Positions 1-8,757 are shown, numbered from the stretch's first letter. The stretch: 64,000 nucleotides of DNA from UBA8079 sp049601915 (GCA_049601915.1 JBMYRB010000002.1:1-64000); one strand, 5' to 3'. Program-made: numbers and translations. Notes: generated from the sequence alone by a model not told the origin.

Positions 1-335
1 AGGTGGTGATCGCGCCGACCTTCGCCGACATCTTCTACAACAACAGCTTCAAGAACGGCATGCTGCTGATCAAGCTGCCCCAGGAACAGATCGATGTTCT
101 GACATCGGTGGCCAGCGACCCGGAAAACCCGGAAATCACGGTCGATCTGGAGAAGCAGGAAGTCCACGCGCCCAACGGCATCGTCTATCGGTTCGAGCTC
201 GACCCGTTTCTCAAGCAGTGCCTGCTCGAGGGCCTCGACGATATCGGCCTGACCATGCAGCAGGGCGACAAGATCAAGGACTTCGAAGGCGGCCAGAGCA
301 GCCAGCAGCCCTGGCTCTACAAGGCGGCCTCCTAG
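1..335 (+). CDS. leuD: 3-isopropylmalate dehydratase small subunit (3' part only)
   Basis: This is the C-terminal part of LeuD, the small (swivel-domain) subunit of isopropylmalate isomerase, which with LeuC converts 2-isopropylmalate to 3-isopropylmalate in leucine synthesis. The reading frame is open from the window edge (first full codon at 3), so the start lies upstream. The visible 110 residues hold the family block FADIFYNNSFKNG followed by the typical LeuD tail in which the substrate-side strand (YRFELDPFLKQCLLEGLDDI) precedes a short Trp-containing C-terminus. leuB follows 35 bases downstream on the same strand, which is the usual leuCD-leuB order. Family assignment is very secure; only the 5' end is missing. 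Confidence 0.95.
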   Translation, partial: VVIAPTFADIFYNNSFKNGMLLIKLPQEQIDVLTSVASDPENPEITVDLEKQEVHAPNGIVYRFELDPFLKQCLLEGLDDIGLTMQQGDKIKDFEGGQSSQQPWLYKAAS

Positions 336-370
336 GCGCAGCCCGCACGTAATTTCATAGGAGAGTAAAA

Positions 371-1483
371 ATGGCCGCGAACAAGAGCGTGCTGGTCCTG
401 CCGGGTGACGGCATCGGGCCTGAGGTGATGGAGCAGGTCCGCCGCGTGATGGGCTGGTTCGAGGCAAAGGAAGCCGTTCGCTTCGAAATCGACGAGGCCC
501 CGGTGGGCGGCGCCTGCTTCGATGCCCATGGGGTGTCGATCCAGGAAGAGACCATGGAAAAGGCGATAACGCTGGACGCGGTCTTGTTCGGCGCCGTCGG
601 TGGCCCGAAATGGGACGATGTGCCGCGCGAGCATCGCCCTGAGGCGGGGCTGCTGCGCCTGCGCAAGGATCTCGACCTGTTCGCGAACCTCCGCCCGGCC
701 GTGGTGATGGACGCCATGGTCGAGGCCTCGACCCTGAAGCCCGAAGTGGTCAAGGGGCTCGACATCATGATCCTGCGTGAGCTGACCTCGGGCGTGTATT
801 TCGGCCAACCGAAGGGCGAGCAGACCCTGGAAGACGGCACCGTCCGCGTGGTCGACACCCAGGCCTATACCAAGGACGAGATCGTCCGGATCTGCCGGGT
901 GGCCTTCGAGCTGGCGCGCAAGCGCGGCAACAAGGTGCACTGTGCGGAGAAATCCAACGTGATGGAGACCGGCGTGTTCTGGCGCCAGGTCTCGGCCGAG
1001 GTCGCGAAGGAATATCCCGACGTCGAGTTCCACCATATGCTGGCCGACAACTGCGCCATGCAGCTGATCCGCTATCCCCACCAGTTCGACGTCATCGTTA
1101 CCGACAACCTGTTCGGCGATATCCTGTCGGACGAGGCGGCGATGATGACGGGCTCGCTCGGCATGCTGCCGTCGGCCAGCCTGGGCGCGCCGGACCCGGT
1201 CACGGGTGCCCGCAAGGCCATGTACGAGCCGGTCCACGGTTCGGCGCCGGACATCGCCGGCGAGGGCAAGGCCAACCCGATTGCCATGCTGCTCTCCTTC
1301 GGCATGATGCTGCGCTACTCCTACGATTTGGGCTCCGAGGCGGATTTGGTCGAGCAGGCCGCGCAGAATGTGCTGAACGAGGGCTTCCGCACGGCCGACA
1401 TCATGCAGGATGGCTGCACGCCGGTCTCGACCGAGGAGATGGGCAACCATCTGCTGGCCGAACTCGACCGGATCACGGCCTAG
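371..1483 (+). CDS. leuB: 3-isopropylmalate dehydrogenase
   Basis: LeuB oxidises and decarboxylates 3-isopropylmalate with NAD+ to 2-ketoisocaproate, the third leucine-specific step. The 370-residue protein has the expected family length. It begins with the isocitrate/isopropylmalate dehydrogenase opening LPGDGIGPEVM, has the LeuB-specific arginine segment (LLRLRKDLDLFANLRPA, about residues 93-109) and the metal-binding stretch DNLFGDILSDEAAMMTGSLG (about 245-264) with its paired aspartates. The ATG follows AGGAGAG at 359-365, a good ribosome binding site. It lies just after leuD, so the two are probably co-transcribed. No anomalies. Confidence 0.97.
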   Translation: MAANKSVLVLPGDGIGPEVMEQVRRVMGWFEAKEAVRFEIDEAPVGGACFDAHGVSIQEETMEKAITLDAVLFGAVGGPKWDDVPREHRPEAGLLRLRKDLDLFANLRPAVVMDAMVEASTLKPEVVKGLDIMILRELTSGVYFGQPKGEQTLEDGTVRVVDTQAYTKDEIVRICRVAFELARKRGNKVHCAEKSNVMETGVFWRQVSAEVAKEYPDVEFHHMLADNCAMQLIRYPHQFDVIVTDNLFGDILSDEAAMMTGSLGMLPSASLGAPDPVTGARKAMYEPVHGSAPDIAGEGKANPIAMLLSFGMMLRYSYDLGSEADLVEQAAQNVLNEGFRTADIMQDGCTPVSTEEMGNHLLAELDRITA

Positions 1484-1484
1484 C

Positions 1485-1522
1485 CTAGCCGTGATTTGAC
1501 GGCGCGTGCGGCACACGGCTAG
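1485..1522 (+). terminator. inverted repeat after leuB, possible terminator
   Basis: CTAGCCGTG at 1485-1493 pairs perfectly with CACGGCTAG at 1514-1522 across a 20-base loop. It begins directly after the leuB stop codon, where the leucine transcript would end. There is no T-tract behind it, so it is not a classical intrinsic terminator; it may instead protect the 3' end of the messenger or be a weak terminator for the leu operon. The pairing is seen in the sequence; the role is inferred. Confidence 0.4.
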
Positions 1523-1552
1523 CCTCTGTGCAGTTCACTCGGGATTTGGCCC

Positions 1553-1843
1553 ATGCGTAAGCTCATTGCTGGATTCGCCGTTGTCGCGCCGTTGTTGGTG
1601 GTCGCGCCGGTATCTGCACAACAGATCGTCGAAACCTCGACCGGTGTGCAACATGCCAATGGCCAATGCTCGGTATCCCAGGCGATGCTGGCCGCGATCG
1701 AGAGTGGCAACGTGAACCGCGAGGTCGATACCAAGGCACGTCTCAACGCGTTCCTCGACAATGCGTTGGCCAGCACCCGTGCAGCGACGAAAACCGAGGG
1801 CCAGTCGCCTGTGGTCTTTCCGCCGGTACGCTCCGGAAGCTGA
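1553..1843 (+). CDS. small secreted protein of unknown function
   Basis: I do not recognise this 96-residue protein. It opens with a convincing Sec signal peptide (MRKLIAGFAV then a hydrophobic core) ending in VSAQQ, so cleavage after Ala22 is likely and the mature protein of roughly 73 residues would be periplasmic. The mature part has one cysteine, several Asn/Gln/Ser positions and no recognisable domain; its middle (RLNAFLDNALASTRAATK) looks helical. It stands alone between leuB and a convergent lipoprotein gene whose stop is 11 bases away. GC and codon use match the neighbours. A real gene is likely because of the signal peptide, but nothing indicates the role. Confidence 0.65.
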   Translation: MRKLIAGFAVVAPLLVVAPVSAQQIVETSTGVQHANGQCSVSQAMLAAIESGNVNREVDTKARLNAFLDNALASTRAATKTEGQSPVVFPPVRSGS

Positions 1844-1854
1844 TCCTCTTTCCC

Positions 1855-2259
1855 CTACGGCGTGATGCAGTCTTTGTTGCTGCTGTTCGCACCCTCACCG
1901 CCGATGGCGCGCAAATAGTCCGTCTCCATACCGCGTGGCCAGACGACGTTTATGCGGTTGGGCGAAATGAAGATCACCCGTGCCGCGTCATCCTCTGACC
2001 TGAGGGTCGCGATTGCCGGTGGCCCGAACCACACGAAAGTACCGTCGATCCCGTCGCCGTAAACAATCGGTCGCGCGACACGCACGTTCACCCGGTTGCC
2101 GCGGACGATCAGGCACGCCTCGCGGAAACCGATGATGTTGCCGTGCGCGCGCAGGACCGTCGGTGACGCCGCTTGCCAGTCACCGACAAGCGGATTGTCG
2201 GAATGGGCGGAGGCACAGGCTGCCAGCGCAAGGACCCAGAGGATCGTCCAACGTTTCAT
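1855..2259 (-). CDS. putative lipoprotein
   Basis: A 134-residue protein of unknown function with a lipoprotein signal: MKRWTILWVLALAAC, in which LAAC is a lipobox and Cys15 the probable lipidated residue. The rest is rich in short beta-strand-like stretches (LVGDWQAASPTVL, VYGDGIDGTFVWFGPP, RVIFISPNRINVVWP), suggesting a small beta-barrel or lipocalin-like fold; the opening 'VGDW' is common in proteins that begin such barrels. The ATG overlaps the stop of the upstream DUF962 gene by four bases (ATGA), so the two are translationally coupled. Longer open frames upstream lack a signal peptide and were not used. Confidence 0.7.
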   Translation of the reverse strand: MKRWTILWVLALAACASAHSDNPLVGDWQAASPTVLRAHGNIIGFREACLIVRGNRVNVRVARPIVYGDGIDGTFVWFGPPAIATLRSEDDAARVIFISPNRINVVWPRGMETDYLRAIGGEGANSSNKDCITP

Positions 2260-2621
2260 TGGTCGGGTGATGCCTCGGGCGTGCGCTGGGGTGACATGGC
2301 CAGGGCACCGGCCAATTCGGGTGCTAGGTTTCCGGTCATCCACAGAAAGACCATCCGAAAATCGCTGAGTAGAGACCACAACGGATGGGTAAATGTGGCG
2401 GGGCGGTTGCGTTCGATGAAGCCGTGGCCGATCCAGGCCGGGCCGTAGCCGGCCACCAGCGCGATCAATGCGAGCCACCAAGGTCCAACGACGATGGCGA
2501 ATCCGACCAGCAAGAGACCCGAAAGCGTGCCGACATAATGCAACGCGCGGGTTTGCGGCCGGGCATGTTCGCGCAAATAGTGCGGCCAGAACTCGGCATA
2601 GGTCGAAAACCGTTCGGTCAT
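2256..2621 (-). CDS. DUF962 / Mpo1-like membrane protein
   Basis: A 121-residue DUF962 (Mpo1-like) protein. Yeast Mpo1 is an Fe(II)-dependent dioxygenase acting on 2-hydroxy fatty acids; bacterial relatives are uncharacterised. Family hallmarks seen here are the opening 'FWPHYLREHARPQTRALHYVGT' region with two conserved histidines, two hydrophobic membrane segments (about 32-48 and 48-64) and the later GHGFIERNRPATFTHPLW block with another His pair. The start was placed at 2621 because family similarity begins at MTERFSTYAEFW; the frame runs open far upstream against the methyltransferase gene. It is coupled to the following lipoprotein gene. Confidence 0.85.
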   Translation of the reverse strand: MTERFSTYAEFWPHYLREHARPQTRALHYVGTLSGLLLVGFAIVVGPWWLALIALVAGYGPAWIGHGFIERNRPATFTHPLWSLLSDFRMVFLWMTGNLAPELAGALAMSPQRTPEASPDQ

Positions 2622-2668
2622 GGCGCGAATTCTGGCACATAGAAAGCCGGCAAGGCGAGGAGACTGAC

Positions 2669-3484
2669 GTGCCCGATATTTATGTGAACCCGGATGCGAT
2701 CCCGGCCGAAATTCTGGACGCGATGAAGGAAAGCCTGGAGCGCCGCGCGGCGACCCCGCAGCAGACGGAAGCGCTCCAATCCTATCTCGGTGATATCGAT
2801 TTCCCGGACGGTGCGCGGGTGCTCGATATCGGCTGCGGCACCGGCCCCCAGTCCCGGACCATCGCGGCGATCCCGGCGGTTGGAGAGGTGGTGGGGGTGG
2901 ATCAACTCGAACCGTTCCTGGAACGCGGTCGGAAACTGGCCGCGGACCTGCCGCAGGTGTCTTTTGAGCAAGCAGATGCGCGGGACCTGCCGTTTGACGA
3001 TGAGGGTTTCGACGTCGTCGTTCTGCACACGCTGTTGACCCATGTGCCGGGCCCGGAGGGGGTCCTGGGCGAGGTGCTGCGCGTTTTGAAACCGGGCGGG
3101 TCGGTGGCAATCTATGACGGCGATTTCACGACCATGAGTGTGGCGACGGCAGATGACGATCCGCTCCAGGATTGCATCCGTGCCTTTGTCGATGGCAATG
3201 TTCACGACCGTTGGCTGGTGCGCCGGTTGCCGGGCATGCTGCGCGAAATCGGGTTCGAGCCCGCACCGTCACGCAGTCACGGCCATCTCGACACGGCTGA
3301 ACCGGTGCTCACGCTGGGTTGGACCCTGCGTGGCACCTACTACCTGGTCGAGGCGGGCAAGATCGACGAGGCCGAGGCCGCCGCGCTTGAGGCCGAGGCG
3401 AGGCGACGGATCGATGCCGGCACGTTCTACGGCTATATGAACTATGTCAGCATGATTGCGCGGAAAATCCAGATCGAGATTTGA
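2669..3484 (+). CDS. class I SAM-dependent methyltransferase
   Basis: A 271-residue Rossmann-fold methyltransferase (Methyltransf_11 type). Motif I is RVLDIGCGTGPQSR (about residues 50-63) for S-adenosylmethionine binding, followed by the acidic residue in VVGVDQ, the motif II region FEQADARDLPFDDEGFDVVVLHT and the motif III segment VLRVLKPGGSVAIYDGDF. The C-terminal 90 residues resemble the cap of small-molecule (quinone or arsenite-like) methyltransferases, but no substrate can be named. The GTG at 2669 was chosen because GCGAGGAGA lies 6-12 bases upstream and similarity starts there; an upstream ATG at 2468 would run through the divergent DUF962 gene. Confidence 0.85.
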   Translation: MPDIYVNPDAIPAEILDAMKESLERRAATPQQTEALQSYLGDIDFPDGARVLDIGCGTGPQSRTIAAIPAVGEVVGVDQLEPFLERGRKLAADLPQVSFEQADARDLPFDDEGFDVVVLHTLLTHVPGPEGVLGEVLRVLKPGGSVAIYDGDFTTMSVATADDDPLQDCIRAFVDGNVHDRWLVRRLPGMLREIGFEPAPSRSHGHLDTAEPVLTLGWTLRGTYYLVEAGKIDEAEAAALEAEARRRIDAGTFYGYMNYVSMIARKIQIEI

Positions 3485-3570
3485 CGCTCGAACCTTGCAA
3501 AACCGCGATTTCGGGCTTATGTCATCGCCCGCACCCGGCTGATGTGGCCGGGGATTGAAGGATAGGACCC

Positions 3571-4605
3571 ATGGGTTACAAAGTTGCGGTGGTCGGTGCG
3601 ACGGGAAATGTCGGCCGCGAACTTCTGCAAACGCTGTCGGAGCGCGAGTTCCCGACAGATGAAGTGGTCGCCCTGGCGAGCGAGCGCTCGGTCGGGCGTG
3701 AGGTGTCGTATGGCGAGGACCAGACCCTAATCGTTCAGAATCTGGCCGAGTATGACTTCACCGGCACCGATATCGGCCTGTTCTCGCCGGGTTCCAGCGT
3801 GTCGGCGAAATATGCGCCCAAGGCCGCGGCGGCGGGCTGCATTGTCATCGACAACACGTCCCAGTTTCGGATGGACCCGGACGTGCCGCTGATCGTCCCT
3901 GAGGTGAACCCCGAGGCGGCGGCCGGCTATACCCAGCGCAATATTATCGCCAACCCGAACTGTTCGACGATCCAGATGGTGACGGCCCTCAGGCCCCTGC
4001 ACGAGGCGTTTGGCATCGAGCGGGTAGTCGTGTCGACCTATCAATCTGTCTCGGGTGCGGGCAAGGACGCGATGGACGAGCTCTTCAACCAGACCCGTGC
4101 CGTTTATGTGAACGACCCGGTCGAGCCGAAGGAGTTCACCAAGCCGATTGCCTTCAATGTGATTCCGCATATCGACGTGTTCATGGATGACGGGTCGACC
4201 AAGGAAGAGTGGAAGATGACGGTCGAGACTAAGAAGATCCTAGACCCGAAGATCAAGCTGACGGCGACCTGTGTGCGGGTGCCTGTGTTCATCAGCCATG
4301 CCGAGGCGATCAATATCCAGTTCTCCCGCGAGGTGTCGGCCAAGGACGCCCGCGAGGCCCTGCGCAATGCGCCAGGAGTGGTGCTGGTCGATCATCGTGC
4401 GGACGAGGGCTATGTCACGCCGAAGGAAGCGGCCGGTGAGGACGGTGTCTATGTCAGCCGCATTCGCGAAGATGCGACGATCGACAACGGGCTGAACATC
4501 TGGGTTGTCTCGGATAATCTGCGCAAGGGTGCGGCCTTGAACACGGTCCAGATCGCCGAGCTCCTTGACCGGGACTATCTGAAGAAGGCCATCGCGGCGG
4601 AATAG
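3571..4605 (+). CDS. asd: aspartate-semialdehyde dehydrogenase
   Basis: Asd reduces beta-aspartyl phosphate to aspartate semialdehyde with NADPH, the branch point for lysine, diaminopimelate, threonine and methionine. The 344-residue protein has the family length. It starts with the NADP-binding loop VAVVGATGNVGRELL, carries the catalytic cysteine in ANPNCSTIQM (Cys131) and the SGAGKDAMDEL substrate loop, and has the second conserved histidine region CVRVPVFISHAEAIN. It is followed after 8 bases by a ferredoxin-like gene on the same strand. Assignment is secure. Confidence 0.97.
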   Translation: MGYKVAVVGATGNVGRELLQTLSEREFPTDEVVALASERSVGREVSYGEDQTLIVQNLAEYDFTGTDIGLFSPGSSVSAKYAPKAAAAGCIVIDNTSQFRMDPDVPLIVPEVNPEAAAGYTQRNIIANPNCSTIQMVTALRPLHEAFGIERVVVSTYQSVSGAGKDAMDELFNQTRAVYVNDPVEPKEFTKPIAFNVIPHIDVFMDDGSTKEEWKMTVETKKILDPKIKLTATCVRVPVFISHAEAINIQFSREVSAKDAREALRNAPGVVLVDHRADEGYVTPKEAAGEDGVYVSRIREDATIDNGLNIWVVSDNLRKGAALNTVQIAELLDRDYLKKAIAAE

Positions 4606-4613
4606 TTTTCGAC

Positions 4614-5285
4614 GTGACACCGGACTTCGCCGCGATAGAAGCCGCACTCGCCCCGCATGGCCTGATCATGCGTGGCGGGTTCCATCCTGCGACCGATGAC
4701 AATGTTCCCGGTGAGACGCTGGTTCTGGTCGGCAATGCCGGACCGGACATGTGGGCGGCGTTCGATGCCGTGCGCGGCGACTATGTCGGCCAGGACAATT
4801 CTCTTGATGCTTGGATTTTCGATGTGTTGAGTGACGTGGCGACAGCGGTCGGTGCGACGGCCCTGTTTCCGTTCGGCGGCCCGCCCCATCTGCCGTTTCA
4901 GCGCTGGGCCCAGCGGGCGGAACCGGTCTACCCGTCACCGGTCGGCGTGCTGATCCATCCCGATATCGGGCTGTGGCACGCCTATCGCGGGGCGCTGGCC
5001 TTTGCCGGGAAACTCCCGCTGCCGCAAACCGATACGCGACCCTCGCCGTGTGAGATCTGCCTCGACAAGCCATGTCTCTCGGCTTGTCCGGTCGGGGCGT
5101 TCGCCAGCGGCACCTATGACGTCCCGGCCTGCGTCGGGCATATCACCGACAACGACAGTGCAGACTGTATGCCGCGCGGCTGCGCAGCACGCCGGGCCTG
5201 TCCCGTCGGGCAGGAATATGTGTATGCGCCCGCCCAGGCGGGGTTCCACATGCGGGCGTTCGCATGCGCCCAGTCCGGCCGCTAG
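4614..5285 (+). CDS. 4Fe-4S ferredoxin-like protein (QueG-like C-terminal domain)
   Basis: A 223-residue probable iron-sulfur protein. The C-terminal 80 residues carry a dicluster-like cysteine pattern: CEICLDKPCLSACPVGAF followed by a second group (CVGH, CMPRGCAARRACPVG). This resembles the ferredoxin module of epoxyqueuosine reductase QueG and reductive dehalogenases, but the B12-binding half of QueG is absent, so it is not QueG itself. The N-terminal half (GLIMRGGFHPATDD, VLVGNAGPDMW) matches a family of short ferredoxin-like proteins common in alphaproteobacteria. The GTG start at 4614 sits 8 bases after asd. Its last four bases overlap the convergent transporter gene. Electron-transfer role inferred. 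Confidence 0.75.
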   Translation: MTPDFAAIEAALAPHGLIMRGGFHPATDDNVPGETLVLVGNAGPDMWAAFDAVRGDYVGQDNSLDAWIFDVLSDVATAVGATALFPFGGPPHLPFQRWAQRAEPVYPSPVGVLIHPDIGLWHAYRGALAFAGKLPLPQTDTRPSPCEICLDKPCLSACPVGAFASGTYDVPACVGHITDNDSADCMPRGCAARRACPVGQEYVYAPAQAGFHMRAFACAQSGR

Positions 5286-6202
5286 TGGCCGCGCGCCAGC
5301 ATCTCGCGCGCAGCGAGCAGCCCGCCGGCCATGATCAGCCCGCAGGCCAGGGCCAGTGTCCATGTCCCATCCGCCAGCCCGAACGCGACCAACAGCAGGG
5401 TGGACAGCAGCGGGGCGACATAGGCGGCGGCGCCGAGCACCCGTAAGTCGCCATGCTTGACACCATGGTCCCAAACGAAGAAGGCCGTGCCCACGGGCCC
5501 GAGGCCGAGCCCGAGCACCGCGAGCCATGAGATGGTGCCGCTGGGCCAGACGGTTGTCTCCAGCGCCAGATGAGCCGCCCAGGCCATCAATGCCGTACCG
5601 CCGCAGAAGGCGCCGACCGCGTCGGTTGATATGTGCGCGAACCGACGCGATAACACCGAATATCCCGACCAGGCCAGCGCCGCGCCGACGGCCGCCAGAT
5701 AGCCGCCGCTATACTCGGTGTGAACCCGGCGGCTGCCGTCCCACAATCCGTCGCCCATGACGATCAGCGCCGTCCCCGCGAGACCCAGACCGGCACCCGC
5801 GATGTGGAACCAGCGCAGGCGGCCGACACCGGTACTGGACGGCAGCAGGGCGGAGAAGAGTACGATCAGCATCGGCCAGAGATAATTGATCAGGTTGGCG
5901 TCCACCGGCGGTGCGTTCTGGATTCCCATGAAATAGAGCAGGTGATAGCCTAGTAGCCCGGCTATCCCGAGCACCCAGACCGGTGCCGGTTGTCGCAGAT
6001 GGTCCAGGGGGTTCTCGCCGCGCGCCAGCCAGATCGCCACGGCGAGGGCGAAGACGATGGTGAAGGCCATCGCCACCAGTTGCAGGGGCGGGACGGGACC
6101 GGCGAGTGCGCCGAAAATCGCAAGCGTGGACCAGGACAGCACCGCCGACAGGCCGATCAGCGTGGCGCGACGTTCGGTCTTTGGTTGAGTTGCTGCGTTC
6201 AC
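5282..6202 (-). CDS. EamA/DMT-family transporter
   Basis: An inner-membrane permease of the drug/metabolite transporter superfamily, 306 residues with about ten hydrophobic segments arranged as two EamA repeats (first repeat from SAVLSWSTLAIFG, second from YLAAVGAALAWSGYSVLSR). DMT proteins of this type export amino acids or metabolites; the substrate is not evident. The GTG start at 6202 overlaps the stop of the upstream Nudix gene by four bases (GTGA), giving translational coupling, and similarity starts near there (TLIGLSAVLSWST). The longer frame to 6367 only shadows the Nudix gene. It is the last gene of the minus-strand pha-associated run. Confidence 0.85.
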   Translation of the reverse strand: MNAATQPKTERRATLIGLSAVLSWSTLAIFGALAGPVPPLQLVAMAFTIVFALAVAIWLARGENPLDHLRQPAPVWVLGIAGLLGYHLLYFMGIQNAPPVDANLINYLWPMLIVLFSALLPSSTGVGRLRWFHIAGAGLGLAGTALIVMGDGLWDGSRRVHTEYSGGYLAAVGAALAWSGYSVLSRRFAHISTDAVGAFCGGTALMAWAAHLALETTVWPSGTISWLAVLGLGLGPVGTAFFVWDHGVKHGDLRVLGAAAYVAPLLSTLLLVAFGLADGTWTLALACGLIMAGGLLAAREMLARGH

Positions 6203-6750
6203 CGGGGCTCGCGGCGGGTCGCCTTGGCGAGGGTCGCGGCCTCGGTGATGATGCGGACCGTTTCGGACCAGAGGGACAATTCGTCGAGCCGGTCCAGAGG
6301 CCACCACTCGGCGTGGGCGGCGTCGCCGCCGGCCACCGGTTCGCCACCGGTCCAGGCGGCCGCGCAATCGACGAGGGTGTAGTGGTAGCGGATCCGGGGG
6401 GGCAGGGCGGTCACGTTCGAGGTGTCGTCTGCGGCCTTGGCGGGTGTGGCCGCCAGACCAACCCCCTCGGTGCCGTCCTCGGCCGTGCCCAGGCGCGGCG
6501 GGTCGCCATCACGAACGATGGCGTCGATCACGTCGACGATGCCGATAATATCGATTTCGACGCCGGTTTCCTCGCGGACCTCACGGATCGCGGTTTCCCG
6601 CCAGGTCTCACCGACCTCCTGCTTGCCGCCCGGGATGCTCCACTGGCCCATGCGGGGCTCCCGACCTCGGCGGATCATCAGGACCCGATTATCCCGCAGC
6701 ACGACGACCCCGACCCCCGCAATGGGCCGGTCGGGATATTCGCGACTCAT
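6199..6750 (-). CDS. Nudix hydrolase
   Basis: A 183-residue cytoplasmic hydrolase of nucleoside-diphosphate-linked substrates. The Nudix box is complete: GGKQEVGETWRETAIREVREETGVEI (about residues 41-66; G-x5-E-x7-REVxEETGV), giving the Mg2+-binding glutamates. The opening GVGVVVLRDNRVLMIRRGREPRMGQWSIPG matches ADP-ribose or 8-oxo-dGTP type enzymes. A longer-than-usual insert follows the box (about residues 84-115), rich in Ala/Thr, of unclear purpose. It lies 14 bases downstream of phaB on the same strand and may share its transcript. The exact substrate is unknown. Confidence 0.9.
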   Translation of the reverse strand: MSREYPDRPIAGVGVVVLRDNRVLMIRRGREPRMGQWSIPGGKQEVGETWRETAIREVREETGVEIDIIGIVDVIDAIVRDGDPPRLGTAEDGTEGVGLAATPAKAADDTSNVTALPPRIRYHYTLVDCAAAWTGGEPVAGGDAAHAEWWPLDRLDELSLWSETVRIITEAATLAKATRREPR

Positions 6751-6764
6751 CGGACGAGGCCCGC

Positions 6765-7487
6765 CTAGTACATGTGCTGGCCACCGTTGATCGACAGGGT
6801 CGACCCGGTGATGAAGTCAGCATTGTCGGCGGTCAGGAAAATCACGCCGCGGGCGATATCGTCGGCCTTGCCCAGCCGGCCGACGGGGATGCCGGCGATG
6901 ATTTTCTCCAGCACCTCCGGCGGGACGGCGCGCACCATGTCGGTGTCGACATAGCCCGGCGCGATGGCGTTGACCGTGATGTTCTTGGCGGCACCTTCCT
7001 GGGCCAGCGCCTTGGTGAAGCCGTGGATGCCCGACTTCGTGGCGGCGTAGTTGACCTGGCCATACTGGCCCGCCTGGCCGTTGATCGAACCGATGTTGAC
7101 GATCCGGCCGAAGCCCCGCTCGCGCATGCCCTCGATGACCGCACGCGAACAATTGAAAACACCCGACAGGTTGGTGTCGATCACGTCCTTCCACTGTTCG
7201 AAAGTCATACGATGCATGGTGCCGTCGCGGGTGATACCGGCATTGTTGACCAGAATCTCGATCGGTCCGAGATCTTTCTCGATCTGCGTGGCCACGGCGG
7301 CGACAGCTTCATGGTCGGAGACATCGAACTTCATCGTTTTGATGCTGGTCGCCTCTTCGAACTCACGCGCGGCGTGATCGTTGCCCGCATAGTTGACGAC
7401 GACATCGCGGCCTGCGTTTTTCAGCGCGATCGCGATTGAGGCACCGATTCCTCTTGTGCCGCCGGTAACAAGTGCCACTCGGCCCAT
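6765..7487 (-). CDS. phaB: acetoacetyl-CoA reductase
   Basis: PhaB reduces acetoacetyl-CoA to (R)-3-hydroxybutyryl-CoA with NADPH, the second step of polyhydroxybutyrate synthesis. The 240-residue short-chain dehydrogenase has the cofactor loop TGGTRGIGASIA, the NNAG motif (LVNNAGITRDGTMHRM), the catalytic Ser in NIGSINGQAGQ and the Tyr-Lys pair in YAATKSGIHGFTKALA. The block GITRDGTMHRM and the ending STLSINGGQHMY are characteristic of PhaB rather than FabG. AGGAGAG lies 7 bases upstream of the ATG. It follows phaA by 94 bases in the same orientation. Confidence 0.95.
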   Translation of the reverse strand: MGRVALVTGGTRGIGASIAIALKNAGRDVVVNYAGNDHAAREFEEATSIKTMKFDVSDHEAVAAVATQIEKDLGPIEILVNNAGITRDGTMHRMTFEQWKDVIDTNLSGVFNCSRAVIEGMRERGFGRIVNIGSINGQAGQYGQVNYAATKSGIHGFTKALAQEGAAKNITVNAIAPGYVDTDMVRAVPPEVLEKIIAGIPVGRLGKADDIARGVIFLTADNADFITGSTLSINGGQHMY

Positions 7488-7581
7488 TTTACTCTCCTGA
7501 TAAAGCGGATCAGTGACGCCTGAGACCGGCGTTCTTGCGATACCCGCGATGAATGATGCGTTCCCCTATGATCGTGATTGG

Positions 7582-8757
7582 CTAGTCCCGCTCGACGCAG
7601 AGCGCGATACCCATGCCGCCGCCGATGCAAAGGGTAGTGAGGCCCTTCTTGGCGTCGCGTTTCTGCATTTCGTGCAGCAGCGTGATGAGCACCCGCGCGC
7701 CCGAAGCGCCGATCGGGTGGCCGATGGCGATGGCGCCGCCATTGACGTTAACGATATCGGGATCCCAGCCCATGTCGCGGTTGACCGCGATCGCCTGTGC
7801 GGCGAAGGCCTCGTTCGCCTCAACCAGCTCGACATCGTCGACGCTCCAGCCGGCCCGCTCGAGCGCCTTGCGGCTGGCCGGGATCGGGCCTGAACCCATG
7901 ACGGCAGGATCGACGCCGGCTGTGGCCCAGGAGGCGATGCGCGCCAGCGGGGTGATGCCTCGCTTCGCGGCCTCATCGGCGCTCATCAGCACGGTGGCAG
8001 CACTGCCATCGTTGATACCCGAGGCGTTACCCGCAGTGACCGTGCCCTCCTTCGAGAAGGCGGGACGGAGCTTGCCGAGGGTTTCGGTCGTGGTGCCGTG
8101 CCGGGGATACTCGTCGGCGTTGACCACGATGTCGCCCTTGCGGGTCGTGATCGTCACGGCGGCGATCTCGTCGGCGAAGCGGCCATCATTCTGGGCCGCC
8201 TCGGCCTTCTGCTGGGAGCCGGCCGCAAACGCGTCCTGCTCGTCTCGGGTGATCTGCCATTTCTCGGCGACATTCTCCGCTGTCGTGCCCATGTGGTAGC
8301 CCATCAGCGAGCACCACAGGCCGTCGTTGATCATCGTGTCGACGAATTTGACGTCGCCCATCTTGGTGCCGTTACGCATGTGAGACGCGTGCGGCGACTG
8401 GCTCATGCTTTCCTGGCCGCCGGCCACGACGACGTCGGCTTCGCCGAGCTTGATGGCCTGGAAGCCCTGCGCCACGGCGCGCAATCCCGAGCCGCAAACT
8501 TGGTTGATCAGGTAGGCGGTGCGTTCTTCGGGGATCCCGGCGGCGAGCAATGCCTGGCGCGCGGGGTTCATGCCCGTGGCGGCGGTGAGGACCTGGCCCA
8601 TGACCACTTCGTCAACATCTGCGGCGGGTACACCGGCGCGCTCCAGGGCGCTTGAGATGGCGACCGTACCCAGTTCTGCGGCGCTGAGGCCGGCCAACGC
8701 GCCGTTGAAGGCTCCGACAGGTGTCCGGGCAGCTCCGGCAATCACGACATCCGACAT
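7582..8757 (-). CDS. phaA: acetyl-CoA C-acetyltransferase (beta-ketothiolase)
   Basis: PhaA condenses two acetyl-CoA to acetoacetyl-CoA, feeding PhaB. At 391 residues it has the standard thiolase length. It begins VVIAGAARTPVGAFNGAL, has the acyl-accepting cysteine in NQVCGSGLRAVA (about Cys88), the catalytic histidine in AIAIGHPIGASGARVL and the second cysteine in TLCIGGGMGIAL near the C-terminus. AGGAGAGA precedes the ATG. Its position between phaC and phaB supports the biosynthetic (PHB) role rather than beta-oxidation. Nothing odd. The 124 bases separating it from phaC show no obvious terminator. Confidence 0.96.
   Translation of the reverse strand: MSDVVIAGAARTPVGAFNGALAGLSAAELGTVAISSALERAGVPAADVDEVVMGQVLTAATGMNPARQALLAAGIPEERTAYLINQVCGSGLRAVAQGFQAIKLGEADVVVAGGQESMSQSPHASHMRNGTKMGDVKFVDTMINDGLWCSLMGYHMGTTAENVAEKWQITRDEQDAFAAGSQQKAEAAQNDGRFADEIAAVTITTRKGDIVVNADEYPRHGTTTETLGKLRPAFSKEGTVTAGNASGINDGSAATVLMSADEAAKRGITPLARIASWATAGVDPAVMGSGPIPASRKALERAGWSVDDVELVEANEAFAAQAIAVNRDMGWDPDIVNVNGGAIAIGHPIGASGARVLITLLHEMQKRDAKKGLTTLCIGGGMGIALCVERD

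Noticed and set aside
332..1516. A 394-codon minus-strand open frame opposite leuB
   Set aside because: Antisense shadow of leuB; no recognisable motif and no ribosome binding site.
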